A stretch of DNA of 36,207 bases, taken from positions 1-36,207 of the forward strand of contig JAMPAX010000012.1 of NCBI GenBank assembly GCA_023667015.1, in the 5' to 3' direction. A model generated the notes under the pieces. That model ran no database searches. It was not told where the DNA came from and saw only the letters and a list, made by a program, of their open reading frames with translations. This document shows positions 21,872 to 29,612 of this stretch, piece by piece (the first letter of the stretch is position 1; every line of letters begins with the position of its first letter). This DNA is from Muribaculaceae bacterium. Lineage in GTDB: Bacteria > Bacteroidota > Bacteroidia > Bacteroidales > Muribaculaceae. Both the position numbers and the translations under genes were made by a program.

Positions 21872-24631
21872 ATGATTAGACTCAAAAATCTATTAGCTTC
21901 CGGACTTGTCATGGCCGGAGCTCTCTGCGGCTCGGCACAGACATGGATTGGAGAGCGCAGTGATTTTCGCGATGAAACTATCTACTTTGCGATTACCACA
22001 CGATTCTACGATGGAGACCACAAGAACAACGTATGTGGCTGGGACCATCAGAGTGTGCAGAAAGCACACAACGATCCGGACTGGCGTGGCGACTTCAAAG
22101 GACTTATCGACAAGCTCGACTACATCAAGGCCTTAGGTTTTACCGCCATCTGGATAACACCCGTGGTTCAGAACTGCTCCGGCACAGACTTTCATGGCTA
22201 TCATGCCATGGACTTTTCGAGCGTAGACCTACGATACGAAAGTCGCAAAGAATGGGGATCTTCTGAAGACGTAAAATTCCAAGATCTCATAGATGCGGCC
22301 CATGCCAAAGGAATAAAGGTAGTACTTGACATAGTACTCAACCATACCGGCAACTTCGGAGAGGCACACTTCGCACAGCTCTTCCAGCGAAGCCAGGATA
22401 TCCGCAATCAGGCGAGTGTCTCAGCATCACTCATCCCCAATGCCACCCTTTTGGGGGCGGACTACGATGACGTCTCCGGAGATGAGCAGTACAAGCGCCG
22501 CTTTAAATACCTTAAAAACACCAATGGTCAGAACTACGACACCCACAACTACTGGCATCATGTAGGGACGGGATGGAACTGGGACTACCCTACTCGCTGG
22601 TGGGGTCAGATAGCCGGCGATTGTGTAGACCTCAACACCGAGAATCCGGCAGTAGCTCAATATCTCGTAGACTGCTACGGGAAATTTATCGAGATGGGAG
22701 TTGACGGATTCCGCATAGACACTACCGGACATATCTCACGACTGACCTTCAACAAGCACTTCATTCCGCAGTTTATGGCATTAGGTGAGAAGTACAAAGA
22801 CAAGCGTGTAGGCAATAGTCCATTCTTCATGTTTGGAGAATGCTGTGCCCGCTACAGCGAACCAACATATCGAGACCAGCACAATCTTTCGAGCTACTAT
22901 TACACCTGGAAGTCACCGCAAAGTATGCTCGATAAATGGAACGATGATGCAAGCTGGTGGGACAAGCAAGTCATATACGAAGGAGACGATAAACCCTACG
23001 GCAATATGCAACTCTGTCTGGATGAGCCCTCCGATGCTCCCACCTCGGAAAACGCATTCATGAAGAACGGCAAATGGCATGAACCGGACTATTCACGCTA
23101 TTCCGGTTTCAGCATCATTGACTTTCCTATGCATTACAACTTCAACAACGCCGGAGCCGCCGTCAGCATAGCCAAGAAAGGAGACAAATACTATAACGAT
23201 GCAAGCTACAACGTAGTCTACGTAGACTCCCACGACTACTGTCCGGGACCCAACGATGGCACTCGCTTCAATGGAGGCACTGAGCAATGGGCAGAGAACC
23301 TATCGCTGATGTTCACCTTCCGCGGAATACCGTGTATCTACTACGGCACTGAGGTAGAATTCCAAAAGGGGAAACGAGTAGATGCCGGAGGCACCGACAC
23401 CCCTGTATCAGAGAGTGGGCGTGCATACTTTGGAGAATACCTTGAAGGAGAAGTCACAGCACAAGACTTCGGTCAGTTTACAGCCAGTGGCAACGTTTCT
23501 CAGACACTAAACTCCGACCTGTCGCAACATCTGATTCGACTGAACAAGATTCGTATGGCCGTACCGGCACTTCGCAAAGGACAGTATACCTGGGACGGGT
23601 GCAGTGCAAAAGGAGGCTACGCCTTCAAGCGCGCCTATAAAGAGAGCTACGCCCTGGTGGCCATCAATGGAGGCGCCACCTTCAGCGGAGTACCCCAGGG
23701 AGAATATACTGACGTAGTCACAGGCAAGAGCTATACCGTAGGCGCAACCGGGACACTGAGCGTAGAAGCACCCACCAACAAAGGACAGCTTCGAGTAATC
23801 GTCAAAGACTGGAAAGGAGGCAAGATTGGAGAAGATGGGAAATTCATCTATACCACGACAGCCGTAAGCCGTGGGACAAGACCGGTATTTACCGACCCCG
23901 GTGTCAGCGAATACTACACAGCTGAGGATGCCGTATCGCGTCCGGGGTTGACGATAACCCCCGGCAGCAGCAGCTTCAAAACCGAGACACTGACTATCAC
24001 CGCCACCCTCAACGAAAGTGCCCTACGAGGCACATTGAAAGTTGGCGACAAGCCGGAAATTACACTTACATCCGGGACACCTTATACGTTCACAATCGGT
24101 AGCGATATGAGCTTTAATCAGAGCATCACCGTAAGCTGGAAAGTATACGGCGCCGACAATAAAGAATATATCGGATCAGCCGTCTATACAAAGAAAGATC
24201 CCACAGCAATGCTGACAGTATATTATGACAATAGCCGGACAAAATGGTCGCCAATGAAAGTGCACTATTGGGGCACCGAAGAGACTACCTGGCCCGGAGT
24301 CGACATGCGACTCGAGTCCGGAGACATCTACAGCATCATACTTCCCGAAGGCACCAAAGGAGTAGTCTTCAACGGAGGAAGCAGCGGAACACTACAGAGC
24401 CAAGACATAATAGATCTAATCGATGGTCATCTCTACTTAGGAATTCCGGGTAATCCGGCCTCCGTCAAAGATATGGGAGTCTATAATCTTGGATCCGGCA
24501 TAGAATTAACGCCGAAAGAAGAAATAGAATATGAATACTTTAACCTTCAGGGAGTACGCGTCAGAGAACCGCTCCCCGGCATATATCTACGCCGACAAGG
24601 CAATAAGATAGAGAAAGTAATAATCCGATAA
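21872..24631 (+). CDS. Secreted GH13 alpha-amylase with starch-binding-like C-terminus
   Basis: This 919-residue exported enzyme probably hydrolyses alpha-1,4-glucan. The signal peptide is MIRLKNLLASGLVMAGALCGSAQ. The (beta/alpha)8 domain has VVLDIVLNHTG near residue 151. It has the nucleophile Asp283 in GFRIDTTGH, the acid/base Glu323 in MFGECC, and the transition-state Asp455 in VDSHD. After an all-beta domain C, Ig-like strands (about 690-775) are followed by a CBM26-like module near residues 780-865 with Trp and Tyr residues (TVYYDNSRTKW, VHYWG, TTWPGV). The last 35 residues (EYFNLQGVRVREPLPGIYLR) resemble the C-terminal tail common on Bacteroidales secreted proteins. No susC/susD pair is adjacent. 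Confidence 0.92.
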   Translation: MIRLKNLLASGLVMAGALCGSAQTWIGERSDFRDETIYFAITTRFYDGDHKNNVCGWDHQSVQKAHNDPDWRGDFKGLIDKLDYIKALGFTAIWITPVVQNCSGTDFHGYHAMDFSSVDLRYESRKEWGSSEDVKFQDLIDAAHAKGIKVVLDIVLNHTGNFGEAHFAQLFQRSQDIRNQASVSASLIPNATLLGADYDDVSGDEQYKRRFKYLKNTNGQNYDTHNYWHHVGTGWNWDYPTRWWGQIAGDCVDLNTENPAVAQYLVDCYGKFIEMGVDGFRIDTTGHISRLTFNKHFIPQFMALGEKYKDKRVGNSPFFMFGECCARYSEPTYRDQHNLSSYYYTWKSPQSMLDKWNDDASWWDKQVIYEGDDKPYGNMQLCLDEPSDAPTSENAFMKNGKWHEPDYSRYSGFSIIDFPMHYNFNNAGAAVSIAKKGDKYYNDASYNVVYVDSHDYCPGPNDGTRFNGGTEQWAENLSLMFTFRGIPCIYYGTEVEFQKGKRVDAGGTDTPVSESGRAYFGEYLEGEVTAQDFGQFTASGNVSQTLNSDLSQHLIRLNKIRMAVPALRKGQYTWDGCSAKGGYAFKRAYKESYALVAINGGATFSGVPQGEYTDVVTGKSYTVGATGTLSVEAPTNKGQLRVIVKDWKGGKIGEDGKFIYTTTAVSRGTRPVFTDPGVSEYYTAEDAVSRPGLTITPGSSSFKTETLTITATLNESALRGTLKVGDKPEITLTSGTPYTFTIGSDMSFNQSITVSWKVYGADNKEYIGSAVYTKKDPTAMLTVYYDNSRTKWSPMKVHYWGTEETTWPGVDMRLESGDIYSIILPEGTKGVVFNGGSSGTLQSQDIIDLIDGHLYLGIPGNPASVKDMGVYNLGSGIELTPKEEIEYEYFNLQGVRVREPLPGIYLRRQGNKIEKVIIR

Positions 24632-24635
24632 AGAA

Positions 24636-24669
24636 AAAAATCCGGGGCGTAAAATCACCCCGGATTTTT
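24636..24669 (+). terminator. Intrinsic terminator after the amylase gene
   Basis: AAAAATCCGGGG (24636-24647) pairs perfectly with CCCCGGATTTTT (24658-24669) around a 10-base loop, ending in five T. The next gene's ATG is only nine bases further. Confidence 0.92.
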
Positions 24670-24677
24670 CAATTACC

Positions 24678-25691
24678 ATGGTAGAAAGTAGAAGACCACA
24701 CCTCATCAAAATCAATGGGAATTATGACGTGTTGAAATATATAATGAGTATCTTCATTGTCATGATACATGTAGGATACTCGTTCGACCTTATATTTCTT
24801 AGAATGGCAGTACCTATTTTCTTTGTACTCTCATCCCACTTCTTCTTTAGTAAAGTTAAAGAAACAAAAAGCCGGAGAGATATATGGGAAAGATACCGGC
24901 ATTTCACTCTGAGAAGTCTCAAGCTATATCTATTCTGGTTCATACTTCTACTTCCGACCACATATGAAATCAGACATTGGGGAAGTCTAAGCCCCGGACT
25001 GCTGATAATTACAATAATACGAGAAGTCCTGTTATCGAGCACATTCCCCGCCTCATGGTATATTTCAGCACTGATAATAGGAGTTTCACTGCAAATATTA
25101 CTATACCGCAACGAAAGAATATTTATATCGATAGCGATAATTGGATTTCTACTTAGTTGTCTTAACAGCAACTATATGGGACTCATAGAAGAATACGACT
25201 GGGGGAAACTCTTATTCCACAACAAATATTACAATTTCTATACGAGCTTTCCTGCCGGGTTAATTTACATATATATCGGCAGAAGGATAAGCGAAAGCAA
25301 AAAGACACCAACTGCAGGGCTTGCCACGATAGGACTTGTATCATCACTGGGACTTTTATACTTAGAGAACTATATTATAAGTGAATTGGGGTGTCAGCGA
25401 GCCGATGACTGCTATCTAAGTCTAATAGTATTAGCACCATCGGCAGTAATATGGACAAACAGGATGCCACAAATATTCAAAATATCCAAGATACCCGTAA
25501 TTCTGAGAAAGTTCAGTACAGTCTATTATTGCAGTCATATACCAATATTAAGGCAACTATATATTTATCTTCCCGGAGAAGATAAATGGAAGTATCTAAT
25601 CCTGACAATTTTAGGAAGTACGTTCTTGGGAATAGTATTTCTGAAACTTGCGCGAATAGGGGCGTTGCGAATATTTAAGTATAGCTATTGA
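24678..25691 (+). CDS. Acyltransferase-3 family membrane protein
   Basis: This 337-residue protein has about ten hydrophobic segments and the pattern of the acyltransferase-3 (OafA/NodX-like) family. These enzymes add acetyl or succinyl groups to surface glycans or other envelope molecules. The family's first helix and conserved His are visible in YIMSIFIVMIHVGYSF (residues 22-37), then the FFVLSSHFFF segment. The ASWYISALIIG motif near residue 128 matches the family's W-Y/F-L signature. The gene is AT-rich compared with its neighbours. It begins immediately behind the amylase terminator, with no visible promoter between, so its transcription is unclear. The acyl group and acceptor are unknown. 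Confidence 0.8.
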   Translation: MVESRRPHLIKINGNYDVLKYIMSIFIVMIHVGYSFDLIFLRMAVPIFFVLSSHFFFSKVKETKSRRDIWERYRHFTLRSLKLYLFWFILLLPTTYEIRHWGSLSPGLLIITIIREVLLSSTFPASWYISALIIGVSLQILLYRNERIFISIAIIGFLLSCLNSNYMGLIEEYDWGKLLFHNKYYNFYTSFPAGLIYIYIGRRISESKKTPTAGLATIGLVSSLGLLYLENYIISELGCQRADDCYLSLIVLAPSAVIWTNRMPQIFKISKIPVILRKFSTVYYCSHIPILRQLYIYLPGEDKWKYLILTILGSTFLGIVFLKLARIGALRIFKYSY

Positions 25692-25736
25692 AGTATGATT
25701 AGCATTACTGAAGCATTACTGAATAGATATATTATT

Positions 25737-25767
25737 TTGAAAATATAAAAATAATAATTAAATTTGA
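25737..25767 (+). promoter_or_regulatory. Promoter of the 128-residue gene
   Basis: TTTG at 25737-25740, 19 A/T bases, then TAAATTTG at 25760-25767. Both boxes match the Bacteroidota consensus. Transcription would begin near 25774, about 45 bases before the start codon at 25819. Confidence 0.85.
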
Positions 25768-25818
25768 GGGGAAATTAATATACAACTACAAGATTTATAC
25801 ACAATTTATACATAAGAC

Positions 25819-26205
25819 ATGAAAATTGAAGAAGTAGTAAGAAAATTCCAGGAAGACTATCTGAAAGGAAAGACTCAAGAAGAAAGAGAAGCCTTCTTTG
25901 CCAAAGATATTAAGCGTCAGTATGGCAATATCCAGGCATGGAAGCGTCGTTCAATCGTAAAAGCTTCACGTGAAGAGCTGGCACCTGAGGATATCGTAAC
26001 CAACTTAAAATGTGCCATTCAGCATATTAAGAATCTTACAAAGGTGAGCGACAAAGAGCTGGGCAAGATCTCACGAGAGATTGACAATTTAAGAGAGCTG
26101 GTAGACGACTTCGGTCGTATACGTCGCGAGAACCAGCTGAAAGAGCTTCGCCAGCAACAGCGTCAGCTTGAGCGCATGATCTCCGACCTTGAGAACGTCG
26201 ATTAG
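25819..26205 (+). CDS. Small conserved-looking helical protein
   Basis: This 128-residue protein has no signal peptide or membrane segment. It is rich in Lys, Arg, Glu and Gln. The N-terminal part (residues 1-50, with QYGNIQAWKRRS) is basic. Residues 75-128 are predicted by eye as a long amphipathic helix or coiled coil ending in QLERMISDLENVD. I do not recognise the family. It has its own well-formed promoter and its own downstream hairpins, so it is a monocistronic and probably well expressed gene. The basic, helical nature would suit nucleic-acid or ribosome association, but that is only inference. Confidence 0.8.
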   Translation: MKIEEVVRKFQEDYLKGKTQEEREAFFAKDIKRQYGNIQAWKRRSIVKASREELAPEDIVTNLKCAIQHIKNLTKVSDKELGKISREIDNLRELVDDFGRIRRENQLKELRQQQRQLERMISDLENVD

Positions 26206-26208
26206 CAG

Positions 26209-26234
26209 CGAATATTCGGCAAATCGAATATTCG
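26209..26234 (+). repeat. Paired palindrome after the 128-residue gene
   Basis: CGAATATTCG occurs at 26209-26218 and 26225-26234 around GCAAAT. The ten-base word is itself a palindrome, so the two copies can also pair with each other into a stem. It starts three bases after the stop codon. Confidence 0.75.
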
Positions 26235-26265
26235 TTGGATGATAGTTTAAGATTGATAGACAAAT

Positions 26266-26301
26266 AAATAAAGCCCGCTTTTTTTTTTGCAGGCTTTATT
26301 T
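26266..26301. terminator. Bidirectional terminator between convergent genes
   Basis: AAATAAAGCC (26266-26275) pairs with GGCTTTATTT (26292-26301), with additional GC/GC pairs and a loop made mostly of ten T. It lies between the 128-residue gene (plus) and lgt (minus), and could stop transcription from both sides. Confidence 0.8.
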
Positions 26302-26357
26302 GTATTTTGAATAATTGTATTTGAAGATAAGCTCTTATAGTATCCTCACATCGAATA

Positions 26358-27212
26358 TTACTTCTTTTTGGGAGTTGGCTCGTCGGCAAACTTATTGGGG
26401 AATGTCCAATGTTGACGCGGTCTTGACATAGCGTATATTACCAGGCCAATGCCTAGAAGTACAAATGGGATACTCAGGAGTTGCCCCATATTCATCCCCC
26501 ACCTGGCAATCATATTAATCTCCCATGGTTCCTGCACATTCTTCACATATTCTATAAGAAAACGGGGAAGGAAAATACCGATAAAGAAGATACCTGTAAG
26601 TAGCCAAGGTCGCTCTTCAGCATTCCTCTTCCAATACAACCATATCAGCAGTCCAAAGAGGGCGAAATAACATAGAGCCTCATATAGCTGAGTAGGATGA
26701 GCGGGGAGAACTTCTCCATTTCTTACAAAGATAACCCCCCACGGCATGTTGGTAGCATGTCCATAGATCTCCGAATTCATAAGATTTCCCATACGGATGA
26801 GACCAGCTACGAGAGCCGTAGCAACTACGATCTTGTCGAACGTCCATGAAGCCGGCTTATGGGCAACAAACCGGGAGAAAATCAAAAGACCGATAATATT
26901 GGCAATTGTACCGCCATGGCTGGCTAACCCGCCATTCCAAATTGAAAAGATTTCGGCAAGATGCCGGGAATAATAATCCCAATCGTAGAAAAAGACATGG
27001 CCGAGCCGAGCGCCTACAATAGTACAGACTACGATATAAGTCAGCAGAATGCCGAGCCACTTTTCAGGAGCGCCTTCATGCTTAAACATCTTGGCCACGA
27101 TATTATAGCCAAGTATGAACCCCACTGCAAACGCCAGGCCATACCATCTTACAGATAGAGGGCCAAGCGTAAACAGTATGGGATCAGCATTCCAGGTAAT
27201 AAAACCTATCAT
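26358..27212 (-). CDS. lgt: Prolipoprotein diacylglyceryl transferase
   Basis: This 284-residue inner-membrane enzyme transfers diacylglycerol from phosphatidylglycerol to the lipobox cysteine of prolipoproteins, the first step of lipoprotein maturation. It has about seven hydrophobic segments. Family motifs are SVRWYGLAFAVGF near residue 20, GLASHGG near residue 95, the signature GLIRMGNLMNSEIYG near 137-151, and HPTQLYEAL near residue 172. The start ATG shares one base with the ackA stop (TAATG at 27214-27210), so it is translationally coupled to ackA. The C-terminus ends in a Lys-rich tail as is usual. Confidence 0.95.
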   Translation of the reverse strand: MIGFITWNADPILFTLGPLSVRWYGLAFAVGFILGYNIVAKMFKHEGAPEKWLGILLTYIVVCTIVGARLGHVFFYDWDYYSRHLAEIFSIWNGGLASHGGTIANIIGLLIFSRFVAHKPASWTFDKIVVATALVAGLIRMGNLMNSEIYGHATNMPWGVIFVRNGEVLPAHPTQLYEALCYFALFGLLIWLYWKRNAEERPWLLTGIFFIGIFLPRFLIEYVKNVQEPWEINMIARWGMNMGQLLSIPFVLLGIGLVIYAMSRPRQHWTFPNKFADEPTPKKK

Positions 27213-28405
27213 TATCCAACGATTGCGGCAGTGTCTTGAGCAATCATCAGTTCCTCATCGGTAGGAATCACAACGACATGAACCTTCGAGTCAGCACCTG
27301 AGATTTCAACCTCCTTGCCACGGCTCTTGTTGGCCTCAGCATTGAAAGTCACACCGAGATATTCGAGCTTCTTGCAGATGACTTCACGAGTACCAATCTG
27401 ATTCTCACCCACACCACCGGTGAAAACGATTACGTCTACCCCACCGAGGACAGCGGTGTAAGCACCGATATATTTAAGGATACGATACTCATACATATCC
27501 ATTGCGAGGCGAGCACGCTTGTCGCCCCTAGCGATAGCGTCTTCAACATCGCGCATGTCAGAGCTAACCTCTGTGACACCGAGGACGCCGCTCTGCTTGT
27601 TGATGAGCTTGCTGAGGCCATCGGCATCAAGATTCATCTGCTGCATGAGATATACGAGTGCACCGGGGTCAACATCGCCAACACGGGTACCCATCATGAG
27701 ACCCTCGGTCGGAGTCAGCCCCATAGAGGTGTCAATGCTCTTTCCATCGCGAACGGCAGTAATACTACCACCATTGCCAATGTGGCAAGTAATGATACGC
27801 TGCTTCTCATAGTCAAGACCGAGGAACTCGCAGGCGCGACGGGAGACATAGCGATGGCTTGTGCCGTGGAAGCCATAGCGTCTTACACCATACTTTTCAT
27901 AAGCCTCATAGGGCAAAGCATACATGTAGGCCTCAGCGGGCATAGTCTGATGGAAAGCCGTATCGAAGACAGCTACCTGCGGCACATTGGGAAGAATCTC
28001 AGTCACAGCCTCAATACCGGTGATATTGGCCGGGTTGTGGAGGGGAGCTACTGAATAACATTCCTTAACCTTCTCAATAACCTCGGGAGTGATAAGTACG
28101 GACTTGTTGAATTTGTCCATACCGTGAACCACACGGTGGCCAACAGCCTGGATTTCGTCAAAGCTCTTGATGACGCCATCCTTCTCATCGGTCAACACCT
28201 TGAGAACATTCTTTACAGCCTCCTTAGCGTCAGGCATATTGACAGATATAGTCTCCTTGGAGCCATCGGGGCGTTTGTATTTCAAGAAAGAGTCAGGGAG
28301 GCCGATTTTCTCAACGCCACCTTCAGCGAGGACAGCCTTGGAATCGCTGTCGATGAGTTTATATTTCACACTGCTTGAACCGCAGTTAAGAACAAGAATT
28401 TTCAT
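27212..28405 (-). CDS. ackA: Acetate kinase
   Basis: This 397-residue enzyme makes ATP from acetyl phosphate and ADP and releases acetate. The start at 28405 gives MKILVLNCGSSSVKYKLI, the conserved N-terminal phosphate-binding strand; the open frame extends 57 codons further upstream into pta in another frame but lacks family similarity. Other motifs are VVHGMDKF near residue 90, AVFDTAFHQTMP near 145, YGFHGTSHRYVS near 175, HIGNGGSITAVRDGKS near 206, and VFTGGVGENQ near 322. It lies 28 bases behind pta and overlaps lgt by one base. Confidence 0.96.
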   Translation of the reverse strand: MKILVLNCGSSSVKYKLIDSDSKAVLAEGGVEKIGLPDSFLKYKRPDGSKETISVNMPDAKEAVKNVLKVLTDEKDGVIKSFDEIQAVGHRVVHGMDKFNKSVLITPEVIEKVKECYSVAPLHNPANITGIEAVTEILPNVPQVAVFDTAFHQTMPAEAYMYALPYEAYEKYGVRRYGFHGTSHRYVSRRACEFLGLDYEKQRIITCHIGNGGSITAVRDGKSIDTSMGLTPTEGLMMGTRVGDVDPGALVYLMQQMNLDADGLSKLINKQSGVLGVTEVSSDMRDVEDAIARGDKRARLAMDMYEYRILKYIGAYTAVLGGVDVIVFTGGVGENQIGTREVICKKLEYLGVTFNAEANKSRGKEVEISGADSKVHVVVIPTDEELMIAQDTAAIVG

Positions 28406-28433
28406 GATTATATTTTTAATCGTCTTAATGGGA

Positions 28434-29447
28434 TTAAAGATTCTTTTCGCCGATAGCCTGATTGCAGGTAACGATGATAGTATTGATAATATCCTCAACG
28501 GTAGCACCGCGGGAGAGGTCATTGACAGGAGCAGCAAGACCCTGAAGGATAGGACCGACAGCGCCGGCGCCGGCAAGTCTCTGCACGAGCTTATAGGCGA
28601 TATTACCGGTCTCGAGAGAGGGGAATATCAAAGTGTTGGCATGTCCGGCTACAGAGCTTCCGGGAGCCTTCTTAGCACCGATTTCGGGCACAATAGCGGC
28701 ATCGCTCTGCATCTCGCCGTCAACTTTCAGCTCAGGATCCATCTTGTGGACGAGTTCAACAGCGCCGCGCACCTTGTCAACCTTTTCATGGCTTGCAGAG
28801 CCGTAGGTAGAGAAGCTCAACATAGCAACAACGGGGTCAAGACCCGCGATGTTCTTGGTAGTCTTGGCTGTTTCCACAGCGATTTGTGCAAGTTCCTCCA
28901 TAGTAGGATCAGGAACAACAGCGCAATCTGCAAAGACGAGCATATCCCGGTCGCCATACTTAGAGCCCTCAGGAAGGAGCATGATAAATGCACCGCTGAC
29001 ACAGCTGATACCGGGTTTGGTCTTCAGCACCTGGAAAGCGGCACGAAGCACATGGCTTGTGGGACTCAGCGCACCGGCTACCATGCAGTCGGCATCAGCA
29101 GCCTTAATCATAAGGCACCCGAGATAAAGAGGATTCTTGACGATTTCACGAGCCTGCTCAACGGTGATGCCCTTTTTCTTGCGCAACTCAGCAAAAAGTT
29201 CGGCGTATTTCTCAGTGAACGTAATGTCTTCGGGATCGAAGATGTTGGCCTTTGCAATATTCTTCAGACCCAACTTATCGGCTTCTGCATAGATTTCTTC
29301 CTTCTTGCCGATAAAGTTGACTTCAGCCAGACTGTTGGCCAAGATATGGTCAGCAGCTTGAAGAGTACGGGGTTCTGTAGATTCCGGGAGTATCAGTCGC
29401 TGGGGATGTTCTTTGGCCTTTTTGGTCAGACGCTCAAATAGATTCAT
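28434..29447 (-). CDS. pta: Phosphate acetyltransferase
   Basis: This 337-residue enzyme converts acetyl-CoA and phosphate to acetyl phosphate. It is the short catalytic form without the N-terminal regulatory domain of E. coli Pta. Recognisable parts are RLILPESTEPRTLQAADHIL near residue 18, DCMVAGALSPTSHVLRAA near 120, FADCAVVPDPTMEELAQIA near 172, GPILQGLAAPVNDLSRGA near 300, and VTCNQAI near the end. With ackA it forms the substrate-level ATP step of acetate fermentation. A -7 box lies about 70 bases upstream. Confidence 0.95.
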   Translation of the reverse strand: MNLFERLTKKAKEHPQRLILPESTEPRTLQAADHILANSLAEVNFIGKKEEIYAEADKLGLKNIAKANIFDPEDITFTEKYAELFAELRKKKGITVEQAREIVKNPLYLGCLMIKAADADCMVAGALSPTSHVLRAAFQVLKTKPGISCVSGAFIMLLPEGSKYGDRDMLVFADCAVVPDPTMEELAQIAVETAKTTKNIAGLDPVVAMLSFSTYGSASHEKVDKVRGAVELVHKMDPELKVDGEMQSDAAIVPEIGAKKAPGSSVAGHANTLIFPSLETGNIAYKLVQRLAGAGAVGPILQGLAAPVNDLSRGATVEDIINTIIVTCNQAIGEKNL

Positions 29448-29514
29448 GGTTTTATACTTTTTAGATTGGGTTTCTCTATTAACGAAGCAGAAAATAGAAC
29501 TATCTACTTATACG

Positions 29515-29522
29515 CAAAATTA
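29515..29522 (-). promoter_or_regulatory. Probable -7 box of the pta-ackA-lgt operon
   Basis: Read on the minus strand, TAATTTTG lies at 29522-29515, a full match to TAnnTTTG followed by C as in other promoters here. No TTTG is found 19-21 bases before it, so the -33 box is weak. Transcription would begin near 29508, about 60 bases before the pta start. Confidence 0.5.
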
Positions 29523-29612
29523 ATACTTTTTTCGAAATTATGATTAATTTTACAGTCTAATTCGAAGGCATAAAGAGTCAACGGACTCACAAAACACCTT
29601 AGATTACTGGAT

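Noticed and set aside
28167..29441. Open frame of 424 codons on the plus strand, opposite pta and the start of ackA
   Set aside because: It is the antisense shadow of two clear genes and shows no recognisable domain. Long antisense frames are common opposite codon-biased genes.
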